A DNA stretch of 64,000 bases from an uncultured Paracoccaceae bacterium (GCA_905182105.1 CAJJAR010000037.1:1-64000); one strand, 5' to 3'. Counted from the first letter of the stretch, positions 10,400-20,260 are shown. The notes: a model not told the origin generated them from the letters alone. Numbers and translations: made by a program.

Positions 10400-11812
10400 G
10401 TGAACCGCTATCCCCGTGACATGAGTGGCCATGGTGCCAATCCACCCGCTGCAAATTGGCCAAACGGCGCAAAGATCGCAGTACAAATTGTGCTGAATTA
10501 CGAAGAAGGCGGCGAAAACAACATCCTTCACGGTGATGCCGCCTCTGAGGCTTTCTTGTCAGAGATCACAGGTGCTCAGCCATGGTTTGGTCAGCGTCAC
10601 TGGAACATGGAAACTCTGTACGAATACGGTTCTCGCGCAGGGTTCTGGCGCCTCCACAGGATGCTCAGCGACTTACCAATTACAGTCTACGGGGTGGCAA
10701 CAGCATTAGCCCGCGCACCACAGCAAGTTGCAGCGATGAAATCTTCAGGTTGGGAAATCGCCAGCCACGGCCTTAAATGGGTCGAACATAAAGACATGGG
10801 CGAAGAAGAAGAACGCACCCAAATCGCCGACGCCATTCGCCTGCACACCGAAGTTGTTGGGGAAGCTCCACAAGGTTGGTACACAGGGCGTTGTTCCAAC
10901 AACACTGTGCGCCTGACAGCGGAAACGGGCCAGTTCGCATATGTCGCGGACAGCTATGCTGATGATCTGCCGTACTGGTCGAAAGAGGGCGGCGTCGATC
11001 AATTAATTGTTCCCTATACTATGGACTGCAACGACATGCGCTTTAGCATCCAAGCAGGTTTTACCAACGGCGATCAGTTTGAATCCTATCTTAAGGATAG
11101 CTTTGATTTTCTGTATGAAGAGGGTGAAGCTGGCGTACCGAAGATGTTATCAATTGGATTGCATTGTCGCATCATGGGCCGTCCGGGGCGCGCAGCTGCA
11201 TTGCGTCGTGTCATTGAATATATGAAATCACATAAGGGTGTTTGGTTCGCCACGCGCCTTGAAATTGCACAACATTGGGCAAAGGAAAATCCAGCCATGA
11301 CCACCGCCCCCGCGTCTCAAATGACTCGCGAAAAGTTCGTATCCGAATTTGGTGGCATCTTTGAACACAGCGCGTGGATTGCTGAAGGTGCGTTTGATCT
11401 GGAACTGGGTCCAACACATGACAATGCCCAAGGGGTTCATCAGGCGCTGGCACGTGTATTCCGGTCTGCTACCGAAGAACAGCGTTTGGGCGTTCTGACT
11501 GCGCACCCTGATTTGGCTGGTAAACTGGCTGCAGCGAAACGTTTGACCGCTGAATCCACAGCTGAACAGGCCGCCGCTGGTTTGAATGCGCTGACCGCTG
11601 AAGAACACGCCAGCTTTACCGATTTGAACAATGCCTACACCACCAAATTTGGTTTCCCGTTCATTATCGCTGTCCGTGACAATACCAAGACCACCATCAT
11701 GGCTGCCTTTAAGCGACGGATTAGCAATGACCGTGATGTGGAGTTTTCTGAGGCATGCAAACAGGTCGAACGCATCGCAGAGCTGCGCCTGATCGAAAAG
11801 TTCGAAGCATGA
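10400..11812 (+). CDS. puuE: Fused allantoinase (PuuE, polysaccharide-deacetylase fold) and OHCU decarboxylase (UraD)
   Basis: N-terminal YPRDMSGHGANPP...GWYTGRCSNNTVRL; C-terminal LGVLTAHPDLAGKLA...FGFPFIIAVRDNTK typical of UraD; GTG start. Confidence 0.9.
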   Translation: MNRYPRDMSGHGANPPAANWPNGAKIAVQIVLNYEEGGENNILHGDAASEAFLSEITGAQPWFGQRHWNMETLYEYGSRAGFWRLHRMLSDLPITVYGVATALARAPQQVAAMKSSGWEIASHGLKWVEHKDMGEEEERTQIADAIRLHTEVVGEAPQGWYTGRCSNNTVRLTAETGQFAYVADSYADDLPYWSKEGGVDQLIVPYTMDCNDMRFSIQAGFTNGDQFESYLKDSFDFLYEEGEAGVPKMLSIGLHCRIMGRPGRAAALRRVIEYMKSHKGVWFATRLEIAQHWAKENPAMTTAPASQMTREKFVSEFGGIFEHSAWIAEGAFDLELGPTHDNAQGVHQALARVFRSATEEQRLGVLTAHPDLAGKLAAAKRLTAESTAEQAAAGLNALTAEEHASFTDLNNAYTTKFGFPFIIAVRDNTKTTIMAAFKRRISNDRDVEFSEACKQVERIAELRLIEKFEA

Positions 11813-12294
11813 GTATTACATTGAAGCTAGAGCCACTTACATGTGCAGAATTTGCGCCCTTTGGTGATGTTTTAGAGGTTGCGGGTGACCCTGACAAAGT
11901 CATCAACGCAGGCATGTGTGGCCGTTATCACGATCGCGCAAATATCGAATGTGATGGTGGTGCTGCTGGGATCAGCCTGTTCAAATCAGAGGCCCGCAGT
12001 TTGCCTATTAACCTAGATATGATGGAACGGCACCCTGACGGAAGCCAGGCGTTTCTACCGATGAGCTTGGACCCATTCATCGTGGTGGTTGCGCCTGATG
12101 ACAACGGAAAACCGGGTCAGCCAAGGGCGTTTATTACGACCGTGGGGCAAGGCGTGAACTATGCGAAAAACACGTGGCACGGCGTCCTAACCCCGTTACA
12201 CGATCCAGGCCTGTTCGCGGTTATAGATCGAATCGGGGAGGGGCCAAACCTGCAAGAGCACTGGTTTGAAACCCCGTTTCTGATCGAAAGCTAA
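11809..12294 (+). CDS. allA: Ureidoglycolate lyase
   Basis: LEPLTCAEFAPFGDVLEV, YAKNTWHGVLTPL; ATGA overlap with puuE. Confidence 0.9.
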   Translation: MSITLKLEPLTCAEFAPFGDVLEVAGDPDKVINAGMCGRYHDRANIECDGGAAGISLFKSEARSLPINLDMMERHPDGSQAFLPMSLDPFIVVVAPDDNGKPGQPRAFITTVGQGVNYAKNTWHGVLTPLHDPGLFAVIDRIGEGPNLQEHWFETPFLIES

Positions 12295-12297
12295 GTC

Positions 12298-13116
12298 CTA
12301 GCGTAGTTTCATGTGGCGGTTCACATCTTTGTACAAAAGATAGCGGAACCGTCCAGGGCCACCCGCATAACAGGCTTGTGGGCAGAAGGCGCGCAGCCAC
12401 ATGTAATCGCCTGCTTCGACCTCAACCCAGTCGCTGTTCAGGCGGTAGGCTGCTTTACCTTCAAGCACATAAAGCCCATGCTCCATAACATGGGTTTCTA
12501 GAAACGGGATCACACCACCCGGTTCAAAGGTCACGATGTTGACGTGCATGTCGTGGCGCAGATCTGTTGGTTCCACAAAACGTGTAGTCGCCCAACGTCC
12601 TTCGGTATCTGGCATAACGTTCGGGGCGACATCTTGTTCGTTGGTGATAATAACTTCTGGGTAGGGCAGGCCCTCAACTGGCTCGTATGCTTTGCGAATC
12701 CAGTGGAAACGCAATATTTCATCGGTCGCGTTGTGCAACGTCCAATCCGTGGCAGGGGGTAAAAATGCGTATCCACCTTCGGTAAGCGTATGTATCTTGC
12801 CATCAACGGTTAGGCTGGCACTTCCCTCGACAACAAACAATACACCCTCTGCCCCTTCATCCAGTTCGGGACGGTCAGATCCGCCTCCAGGTGATACTTC
12901 CATGATGTATTGTGAAAATGTCTCGGCGAAACCGCTTAGGGGGCGGGCAATTACCCAAAGGCGTGTTTTCTCCCAGAATGGCAAGAAACTGGTGACAATG
13001 TCGCGCATCGTGCCTTTGGGGATGACAGCGTAGGCATCGGTGAAAACAGCGCGGTCCGTCAGCAGTTGATCTTGGCCCGGGTGGCCCCCTTTGGGTGCGT
13101 AATACTTTGGCGACAT
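12298..13116 (-). CDS. (S)-ureidoglycine aminohydrolase, double-cupin (YlbA/AllE-like)
   Basis: YYAPKGGHPGQDQLLTDRAVFTDAYAVIPKG, YVLEGKAAYRLNSDWVEVEAGDYMWLRAFCPQACYAGG. Confidence 0.88.
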   Translation of the reverse strand: MSPKYYAPKGGHPGQDQLLTDRAVFTDAYAVIPKGTMRDIVTSFLPFWEKTRLWVIARPLSGFAETFSQYIMEVSPGGGSDRPELDEGAEGVLFVVEGSASLTVDGKIHTLTEGGYAFLPPATDWTLHNATDEILRFHWIRKAYEPVEGLPYPEVIITNEQDVAPNVMPDTEGRWATTRFVEPTDLRHDMHVNIVTFEPGGVIPFLETHVMEHGLYVLEGKAAYRLNSDWVEVEAGDYMWLRAFCPQACYAGGPGRFRYLLYKDVNRHMKLR

Positions 13117-13302
13117 GAAAAACCTCAATTTGTGTTGTTCTATGTTGGGGCGCTGTCCGCTTAATATCCACCCGCAATCGAACGAAGGCACTGTTCGTGT
13201 GGATTTGATAATCAAATGTCCGAAACGATGGGTAAAAAGAAGACTATACAATCCACAGATATTAGTTATCAATTATAACTAAATATCTAAGGAGTGCGGT
13301 AC

Positions 13303-14067
13303 ATGGAAATTTCAGGACAAATGGCATTGGTCAGCGGCGGCGGCAGCGGACTGGGAGCCGCAACTGCACGCCATCTCACCAGCTTGGGCGCTAAGGTTGC
13401 TATTCTTGATTTTGATATCACTCGTGCACAAGCTGTTGCTGAAGAAATTGGTGGCGTGGCTGTTCAAGCAGATGTTGGCGATGAAGAAGCAGTAAACGCA
13501 GCTATGCAAAGCGCGTCTGAGCAACTCGGCGATGTCGCACGAATTGCGGTAAACTGCGCAGGCGTTGGCTTAGCGGCCCGCATTGTTGGACGCGAGGGCA
13601 AGTTGTCCTTTGACGTTTTTGAAAAGACCCTGCGCGTGAACCTATTTGGAACCTATAATGTAATGAGCCATGCCGCTAGGCGTATGGCTGAACTTGAGCC
13701 ACTTGATGACAACGAGCGTGGGGTGATCATCAATACCGCTTCCGTTGCCTATGAGGATGGCCAGTTGGGCCAAGCAGCCTATGCCGCATCCAAAGGTGCA
13801 ATTGCATCAATGTGTTTGCCAGCCGCGCGTGAGCTGGCCCAATCGGGTGTCCGTGTCATGGCTATCGCACCTGGACTGTTTCAGACCCCAATGATGGAAG
13901 GGCTGCCCCCAGAAGTAACATCAAAGATCACATCGAACATTCCGTTTCCTGCCCGTCTGGGTGCGCCCGAAGAATACGCGTTGTTGGCCGTACAAATCGT
14001 AAATAACAGGTTCCTGAATGGCACCACAATTAGGTTGGACGGCGCTGTACGCCTACCACCACGTTAA
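13303..14067 (+). CDS. SDR-family 3-hydroxyacyl-CoA dehydrogenase-like protein (CouN-like)
   Basis: SGGGSGLGAATARHL; YAASKGA active site; start of a co-directional block. Confidence 0.82.
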   Translation: MEISGQMALVSGGGSGLGAATARHLTSLGAKVAILDFDITRAQAVAEEIGGVAVQADVGDEEAVNAAMQSASEQLGDVARIAVNCAGVGLAARIVGREGKLSFDVFEKTLRVNLFGTYNVMSHAARRMAELEPLDDNERGVIINTASVAYEDGQLGQAAYAASKGAIASMCLPAARELAQSGVRVMAIAPGLFQTPMMEGLPPEVTSKITSNIPFPARLGAPEEYALLAVQIVNNRFLNGTTIRLDGAVRLPPR

Positions 14068-14076
14068 AGGAACGAT

Positions 14077-14844
14077 ATGCCAGAACCTATGCTAAAAATT
14101 TCTGTCGAGGGCACCATTGCAACCCTAACGATAAACCGACCCGACAAACGTAACGCTATGTGTGAAGCACTTTTGGATGACTTGGACGCATTCTTTTCTA
14201 ACCCTCCAAAACAGGTACGCGTTGTCATTCTAACAGGAACTGCAGGCCACTATTGTTCGGGTCTGGATCTGTCAGAACACGTCCATCGTTCAGCCGAGGA
14301 GAACCTACATCACTCCCGTGCATGGCATGGCGTGATGGAGAAAATACAGTTTGGCGGCTTGGCAGTTGTCTCAGCAATGTTCGGTGCCGTTATCGGTGGT
14401 GGGCTTGAGATAGCAGCAGCCACCCATGTGCGCATTGCAGAACCTTCAACTATCTTTCAACTGCCTGAAGGGCGCCGCGGTATCTTTGTTGGCGGTGGTG
14501 CCACCGCTCGCGTTGGACGCCTGATTGGTGCCGAACGCATGACTGAGATGATGCTGACTGGTCGCAAATATAATGCAGATGAAGGGTTGGCCTTGGGCCT
14601 CACTCATTACTCAGTTGGTGAAGGTGAAGCATTGGAACTAGCGCAGCAATTGGCTGACAAGATTTCTCGCAATGCCCCCCTGTCAAATTACATGATGATC
14701 CAATCGATTTCACGGATCAACGATATGTCTCAAAGCGATGGTTTGTTCACAGAATCTTTGGTCGCGGCGATGTCTCAAACAACACCCGACGCTGAAGAGG
14801 GGTTAAAGGCCTTTCTTGAAAAACGCGCGCCAAAGTTCCGGTGA
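14077..14844 (+). CDS. Enoyl-CoA hydratase/isomerase family (crotonase; CouM-like)
   Basis: INRPDKRNAM, TGTAGHYCSGLDLSEH, GAVIGGGLEIAAATHVRIAE. Confidence 0.88.
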   Translation: MPEPMLKISVEGTIATLTINRPDKRNAMCEALLDDLDAFFSNPPKQVRVVILTGTAGHYCSGLDLSEHVHRSAEENLHHSRAWHGVMEKIQFGGLAVVSAMFGAVIGGGLEIAAATHVRIAEPSTIFQLPEGRRGIFVGGGATARVGRLIGAERMTEMMLTGRKYNADEGLALGLTHYSVGEGEALELAQQLADKISRNAPLSNYMMIQSISRINDMSQSDGLFTESLVAAMSQTTPDAEEGLKAFLEKRAPKFR

Positions 14845-14848
14845 TGTG

Positions 14849-15337
14849 ATGGGTAAAGCGGTCTCCAAAAAGGGTGAACAGCCCAGTGTCGATAAGACAA
14901 ACTTTGAGACTCTCAATGGATTCACGGGCTATCATCTGAAACGGGCTACCAACCTGATGATGTCTGATTTGAACGCAACGTTGAAACCGTTTGAGTTGCG
15001 CCTCTTATCCTACACGGCACTGGTTTTGATCGTTGATAACCCGAGCATTAGAATGTCGCAATTGGCGGCGGCGATGGATGTTGAACGTCCGAATATGGTT
15101 GTGATTGTTGATGCGCTGGAAAGCCGTGAACTGATCAGCCGCCAACGTCTTGAAACTGACCGCCGCGCCTATGCTTTGAACATTACGCTGGCTGGACGAC
15201 GCTTGTATGAAAAAGCAACCGTGGCGGTGCACGCACACGAAGAACGCCTAACGCGCCAACTTGATGCAAAGACCCGTGACAAAGTTATTGAAGCTATGAA
15301 ATTGATCCTGAAAATCGGGGGCGTTGCAGATACATGA
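14849..15337 (+). CDS. MarR-family transcriptional regulator (CouR/FerR-like)
   Basis: Winged-helix region MSQLAAAMDVERPNMVVIVDALESRELISRQRLETDRRAYALNIT. Confidence 0.85.
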   Translation: MGKAVSKKGEQPSVDKTNFETLNGFTGYHLKRATNLMMSDLNATLKPFELRLLSYTALVLIVDNPSIRMSQLAAAMDVERPNMVVIVDALESRELISRQRLETDRRAYALNITLAGRRLYEKATVAVHAHEERLTRQLDAKTRDKVIEAMKLILKIGGVADT

Positions 15338-17151
15338 AACGTACAACTGAATTTTTGAAACACGCCGTAACACGCACTGACCGTGATGATGGTACAATTC
15401 TTCTCACCTCAGATTATACATTGGGGCCTGTGACGGATCGCACTGGCGACTGGTTGCACAACTGGGCGGACAAGGCTGGTGATCGCGTTTTTATCGCTGA
15501 ACGCAGCGGTGCCGGTTGGCGAGAAGAAAGCTACACCGTAACTTTGCAAAAGGTACGTGCGATTGCCTCTTCATTACTTGCGCGTGGGATGGGGCAAGTA
15601 ACCCCTATCTTGATCATGTCCGGCAACGGGGTCGATCACGGCTTGCTCACGTTGGCTGCGCAATATGTTGGCGTTCCAACAGTTCCCGTGGCGGAACAGT
15701 ATTCACTGATCACTGGTGCACATGAGCGATTGCAACATGCCATAGAGCTAGTGCGCCCCAAGATGGCATATGTCATTGATGCCGAACAATACGCCGCCGC
15801 TATCGTCCATCCTGCCCTGAAAGGTGTGGAAATCGTTGCAACGAAAACAGGGCAGACGGGCAATGTCACGTCATTTGATAGCCTTCTGTCAGGTGACAAC
15901 AGCGTTGATGTTGATGCTGCCTTTGCATCTGTCACACCAGATACCGTTGCTAAAATCTTGATGACCAGTGGTTCCACGTCTTTACCAAAAGGCGTGCTGA
16001 CCACCCAAAAAATGATGTGCGTGAATCAAGCGCAATTGGCAGATTCGTTGCCGTTTCTACGCGCCCGTCCACCTCGCATTGTAGATTGGTTGCCATGGAA
16101 TCACGTTTTTGGTGGGTCCCACAATTTCAACATGATACTTGCGAATGGTGGCAGTTTATACATCGATGATGGTAAACCCGTTAAGGGATTGTTTGATCGT
16201 ACCCTCGAAAATCACGCGCTGATAACAGGCAATATTGTTTTCAACGTACCAATGGGTTTTTCAATGTTGCTGGAAGGTTTGCGCAAAGATGCGGATTTGC
16301 GCAAACGGTTTTTTGAAAATCTGGATATGGTGTTTTATGCAGGTGCGTCACTCCCCCAAGATGTTTGGGAAGGTTTTGAAACCCTTGCGATGGAAGTTAA
16401 GGGGGAAGTACCCCTTATGACCTCATCATGGGGCCTGACCGAAACAGCACCGGCAACGATGATCCAACAAGAACCGACCGAAAGTTCTGGCGTCATTGGA
16501 GTGCCGATGACAGGCGTGACGCTGAAACTGATCCCCGACAGCGATATGCGCTGTGAGGTCAGGGCTAAGGGACCAAACATCATGAATGGCTATTTCGAAG
16601 ACCCAGCCAAAACGGCAGCGGCCTTTGATGATGAAGGTTACTTTATTACCGATGATGCAATGGCGTTTGTTGATCCAAATGACGCGAACCGTGGAATGCG
16701 GTTTGATGGACGACTGTCTGAAGACTTCAAATTGCAGTCAGGTACATGGGTACGTGCCGCAGGCTTGCGCCTTGAAATGCTCTCAACCCTCGCACCATTT
16801 GTCGCTGATCTGGTCGTGACAGGGCAGGATCGCAATGAAATTGGCCTCATGATTTTCCCAAATCGTGAAGCAATTCAAGCAGCTGGTTACACGCTAGATG
16901 ACGACAATGGTGCCTATGTTTGCCCCAAATTGCGTGCCGATCTTGAACACCGCCTAAAGGAACGCGCGGCGGGGACCTCTGGCTCCTCAACCCATGTGGC
17001 CCGTGCCATTGTATTGGCAGAACCCCAGTCCCTTGTGGACGGGGAAATAACTGCCAAGGGCAACCTGAACTTCCGCACAGTCCTGACCCGTCGGGCTGAC
17101 TTGGTAACGCGACTGTATAACAATGATGCCGCCGGCATTGCGAAACTCTGA
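15334..17151 (+). CDS. Acyl-CoA synthetase, feruloyl-/coumaroyl-CoA synthase-like (CouL-like)
   Basis: AMP-binding motif ILMTSGSTSLPKGV; SSWGLTETAPA; overlaps MarR stop. Confidence 0.85.
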   Translation: MKRTTEFLKHAVTRTDRDDGTILLTSDYTLGPVTDRTGDWLHNWADKAGDRVFIAERSGAGWREESYTVTLQKVRAIASSLLARGMGQVTPILIMSGNGVDHGLLTLAAQYVGVPTVPVAEQYSLITGAHERLQHAIELVRPKMAYVIDAEQYAAAIVHPALKGVEIVATKTGQTGNVTSFDSLLSGDNSVDVDAAFASVTPDTVAKILMTSGSTSLPKGVLTTQKMMCVNQAQLADSLPFLRARPPRIVDWLPWNHVFGGSHNFNMILANGGSLYIDDGKPVKGLFDRTLENHALITGNIVFNVPMGFSMLLEGLRKDADLRKRFFENLDMVFYAGASLPQDVWEGFETLAMEVKGEVPLMTSSWGLTETAPATMIQQEPTESSGVIGVPMTGVTLKLIPDSDMRCEVRAKGPNIMNGYFEDPAKTAAAFDDEGYFITDDAMAFVDPNDANRGMRFDGRLSEDFKLQSGTWVRAAGLRLEMLSTLAPFVADLVVTGQDRNEIGLMIFPNREAIQAAGYTLDDDNGAYVCPKLRADLEHRLKERAAGTSGSSTHVARAIVLAEPQSLVDGEITAKGNLNFRTVLTRRADLVTRLYNNDAAGIAKL

Positions 17152-17164
17152 AGAAAGAAAACAG

Positions 17165-18037
17165 ATGGTAGATTTTTCCAAAGTCCGGGCGATTGATTTT
17201 CACACACACGCAGAGGAACCTTGTGGCTGCCATGCGGATGACGGCTATGACGATCTGCAAGCAACGATGGCCAGCTATTTTCGTGCCCCTTGGAAACACC
17301 CACCAACAATCCCAGAAACAGCGCAGCATTACCGTGACCAAAACATTGCGGCAGTGATCTTTCCCGTCGATTCAGAACGTGAAACTGGTTACCGGCGCTA
17401 CAAGAACGAAGAGGTCGCGGAATTGGCCGCTGAAAACGACGATGTATTAATTCCATTTGCCAGTATCGATCCTCATAAAGGCAAAATGGGCCAACGTGAA
17501 GCACGTCGTTTGATCCGTGACTATGGCATCAAAGGATTCAAATTCCACCCAACCATGCAAGGGTTCTACCCCAACGACCGCATGGCTTATGGCTTATACG
17601 AGACAATCGCCGAAGAGGGTGGCATCGCACTATTCCACACGGGTCAAACTGGTGTGGGATCAGGTATGTCAGGCGGCAATGGGATGCGTTTGAAATACTC
17701 AAACCCAATGTATATGGATGACGTTGCGGTGGATTTCCCAGAAATGAAAATCATCCTCGCCCACCCATCATTTCCTTGGCAGGAAGAAGCGCTGGCCGTG
17801 GCCCAGCACAAGCCGAATGTGTACATTGATCTGTCAGGTTGGTCCCCTAAATATTTTCCGGATATTCTGGTAAAATACTGCAATTCAATATTAAAGAAAA
17901 AGGTATTGTTTGGTTCTGACTGGCCAATGATTACACCAGAGCGTTGGTTGGCCGATTTCGAAAAGATCACAATCAAAGATGAGCTGCGCGAAGGCATCAT
18001 TAAAGGTAATGCAATGAAGCTGCTTGGGGTCGAGTAA
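17165..18037 (+). CDS. Amidohydrolase-2 family metal-dependent hydrolase (CouO-like)
   Basis: DFHTHAEEP; GIKGFKFHPTMQGFYPND; LFGSDWPMITPERW. Confidence 0.85.
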   Translation: MVDFSKVRAIDFHTHAEEPCGCHADDGYDDLQATMASYFRAPWKHPPTIPETAQHYRDQNIAAVIFPVDSERETGYRRYKNEEVAELAAENDDVLIPFASIDPHKGKMGQREARRLIRDYGIKGFKFHPTMQGFYPNDRMAYGLYETIAEEGGIALFHTGQTGVGSGMSGGNGMRLKYSNPMYMDDVAVDFPEMKIILAHPSFPWQEEALAVAQHKPNVYIDLSGWSPKYFPDILVKYCNSILKKKVLFGSDWPMITPERWLADFEKITIKDELREGIIKGNAMKLLGVE

Positions 18038-18189
18038 TCGGCCAGCGGCAGCTAGAATAATTAACGCACCATTTATATGATGTTGGTCCTGGGTTTGTTT
18101 TGCACTCACTTCAGCAATGGTTGGCTTGTGTACATTAATCACCTAAACGGCCAAACATAGATTAACGTGGAAAAGCAAAAGGCCCCAAC

Positions 18190-18519
18190 ATGATCATTTA
18201 CGGACTAAGCACATGCTCAGATTGCCAGAAAGCGCAAAAAGCATTGGAGGCCGCAGGTAACACAATCACGTTTCGGGATGTGCGCGCAGAACCTTTGACT
18301 GAGGCGGAGCTTGAAGAACTATTAATTGAGTTTGGTGATTGCTTGGTGGATCGCACCACTAATGACTATAGGGCATTGAGCGCTTGGTTAAAGAACTCTG
18401 AAGCAGATGCACAGATCTCTTCCAAACCGAAGGTAATGGCCCGCCCCGTCATTCAAGACGAGGACCGCTACTATTTAGGTTGGACTGATGAGGTTCAGCA
18501 GGCTTTACTGGCTGATTAA
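18190..18519 (+). CDS. ArsC/Spx-family thioredoxin-fold protein
   Basis: MIIYGLSTCSDCQKAQKALEAAG; ~109 aa. Confidence 0.8.
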   Translation: MIIYGLSTCSDCQKAQKALEAAGNTITFRDVRAEPLTEAELEELLIEFGDCLVDRTTNDYRALSAWLKNSEADAQISSKPKVMARPVIQDEDRYYLGWTDEVQQALLAD

Positions 18520-18560
18520 GAGGCGCTTACCCAACGCAGACGCAGCGCGTTAAAGACAAA
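18516..18560 (-). pseudogene. Possible C-terminal scar of a copper-translocating P-type ATPase (...VFNALRLRWVSAS*)
   Basis: Short - strand frame ending NALRLRW, resembling a common C-terminus of CopA-type ATPases; no upstream ORF. Confidence 0.3.
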
Positions 18561-18894
18561 AACTCATATCAGATTTAGCTTGATATTACGCGTACCGCAC
18601 GCTGTGCTTGCAGTGGTCGAAATCATAACTACTAATTTTCTAGACGCGCTGGTTGCAATGTTTTCATCCAAAGTTTCTCTTCAACAAACCCAGGTAGCAA
18701 TTCGTTACCAATTACAAGAGGCGGTTCACATAAACCCTTGGATTTCAGACACTTTCTGAGCTCTGCATGACGGGCGAAAAGCTGTCAGCCAACGGCAACC
18801 CAAAAGTCATCAACTTACCAGAAATCCATAGCTGTTTTCAGATATCCAAGTCTAAATTCACCAATAAATTAACTGGCGCAATCATGGACGAATG

Positions 18895-20130
18895 CTAGAC
18901 GACGAACTGAGTTAAAGCCTCGTCATTGGTTATGTCTGTCAAAGTAAATCCAGCCTCAGCAATCAGCTTGCACATAACATCAAAATTCTTTGGGTCAGAA
19001 GTTTCGATCCCGATCAAAACAGACCCAAAATTTCGTGCTGATTTTTTCATGTACTCAAAGCGTGCGATATTGTCGTCTGGGCCCAAAATATTCAAGAAGT
19101 CTTTTAGTGCACCCGGGCGTTGCGGAAGGCGCAAAATGAAATATTTTTTTAATCCCGAATATCGCTGCGCTCTTTCTTTAACCTCTGGTAATCGCTCAAA
19201 GTCAAAGTTTCCACCTGAGGCAACACAGACAACTGTCTTACCTTTAATCTGATCTAAGATCTCACTTAGCACCTCAATCGACATTGCTCCGGCTGGCTCA
19301 AGGACGATCCCTTCGACATTCAACATCTCTAGTATCGTATTACAAATACGGTCCTCATCCAGATGTAAAACAGTTGATCCATCGATGCCCTTCAAACGTG
19401 CAAATGTACGCTCTCCAATCCGCGCAACCGCTGCACCATCAACAAACGTATCCACCTTAGAAACGGTCATTGGTTCACCGGCATCAACAGCCACCTTCAA
19501 ACTTTGAGCACCTGTGGGTTCAACAAAAGTATAGGCGCAATCATCACCAAAATAACTAAACGTCCCCGCAGACAAACCGCCACCACCAACTGGAAGAACA
19601 ATGTGGTCTGGAACACGCCCTAACTGCTCTTCAATCTCAACCGCAACACTAGCCTGCCCTTCAATCACATCCTCATCGTCAAAAGGCGAAAGGAAGTAAG
19701 CACTTTGTTCAGAACAATATTTTTGAGATGCTTTAAGCGTCTCGTCAAAGTAATCACCAACCATCCGAATCTCAACATGGGTGCCACCAAACATCTGTGT
19801 TTTCATCACCTTCTGCTCTGGTGTTGTAACAGGCATAAACACCACGCCCTTCACACCAAAGTGACGACACATAAACGCAACACCTTGAGCGTGATTGCCA
19901 GCACTAGCGCAGACAAAGACATCGTGCGATGAAATCACCTTACGCATCGCATTAAACGCACCACGCAATTTGTAGGATCTGACAGGGCTCAAGTCTTCAC
20001 GTTTAAGCCAAATATCTGCCCCAAAACGTTGAGATAGAAGATCACTACGCATTAATGGAGTCGCTGGAAAAACCTTGCGCATCTCAGCAGTAGCAGCGCA
20101 GGCAGAAGCAACAAACGGGTCGAGGGCCAT
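18895..20130 (-). CDS. ilvA: Threonine ammonia-lyase
   Basis: LKREDLSPVRSYKLRGA PLP motif; VGGGGLSAG; C-terminal ACT-like domain. Confidence 0.92.
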   Translation of the reverse strand: MALDPFVASACAATAEMRKVFPATPLMRSDLLSQRFGADIWLKREDLSPVRSYKLRGAFNAMRKVISSHDVFVCASAGNHAQGVAFMCRHFGVKGVVFMPVTTPEQKVMKTQMFGGTHVEIRMVGDYFDETLKASQKYCSEQSAYFLSPFDDEDVIEGQASVAVEIEEQLGRVPDHIVLPVGGGGLSAGTFSYFGDDCAYTFVEPTGAQSLKVAVDAGEPMTVSKVDTFVDGAAVARIGERTFARLKGIDGSTVLHLDEDRICNTILEMLNVEGIVLEPAGAMSIEVLSEILDQIKGKTVVCVASGGNFDFERLPEVKERAQRYSGLKKYFILRLPQRPGALKDFLNILGPDDNIARFEYMKKSARNFGSVLIGIETSDPKNFDVMCKLIAEAGFTLTDITNDEALTQFVV

Positions 20131-20260
20131 AAAAAATCCTAAATAATGCGATACGTCAGACCTAAGGACAGGCCAGCAAAGGGTCAACGGCCTTGCTGTC
20201 CTTGCCTCTAGACGTAAAACGGGTTATCGCCTGCGGCAAACCTGACAAAGGAAATAAAAG

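Noticed and set aside
12313-13033. Several + strand ORFs antisense to the ureidoglycine aminohydrolase gene
   Set aside because: Shadow ORFs opposite a well-supported coding sequence; no recognisable domains
16847-17504. Overlapping - strand ORFs of 164 and 196 aa
   Set aside because: Antisense to the ligase and amidohydrolase genes; composition typical of shadow frames
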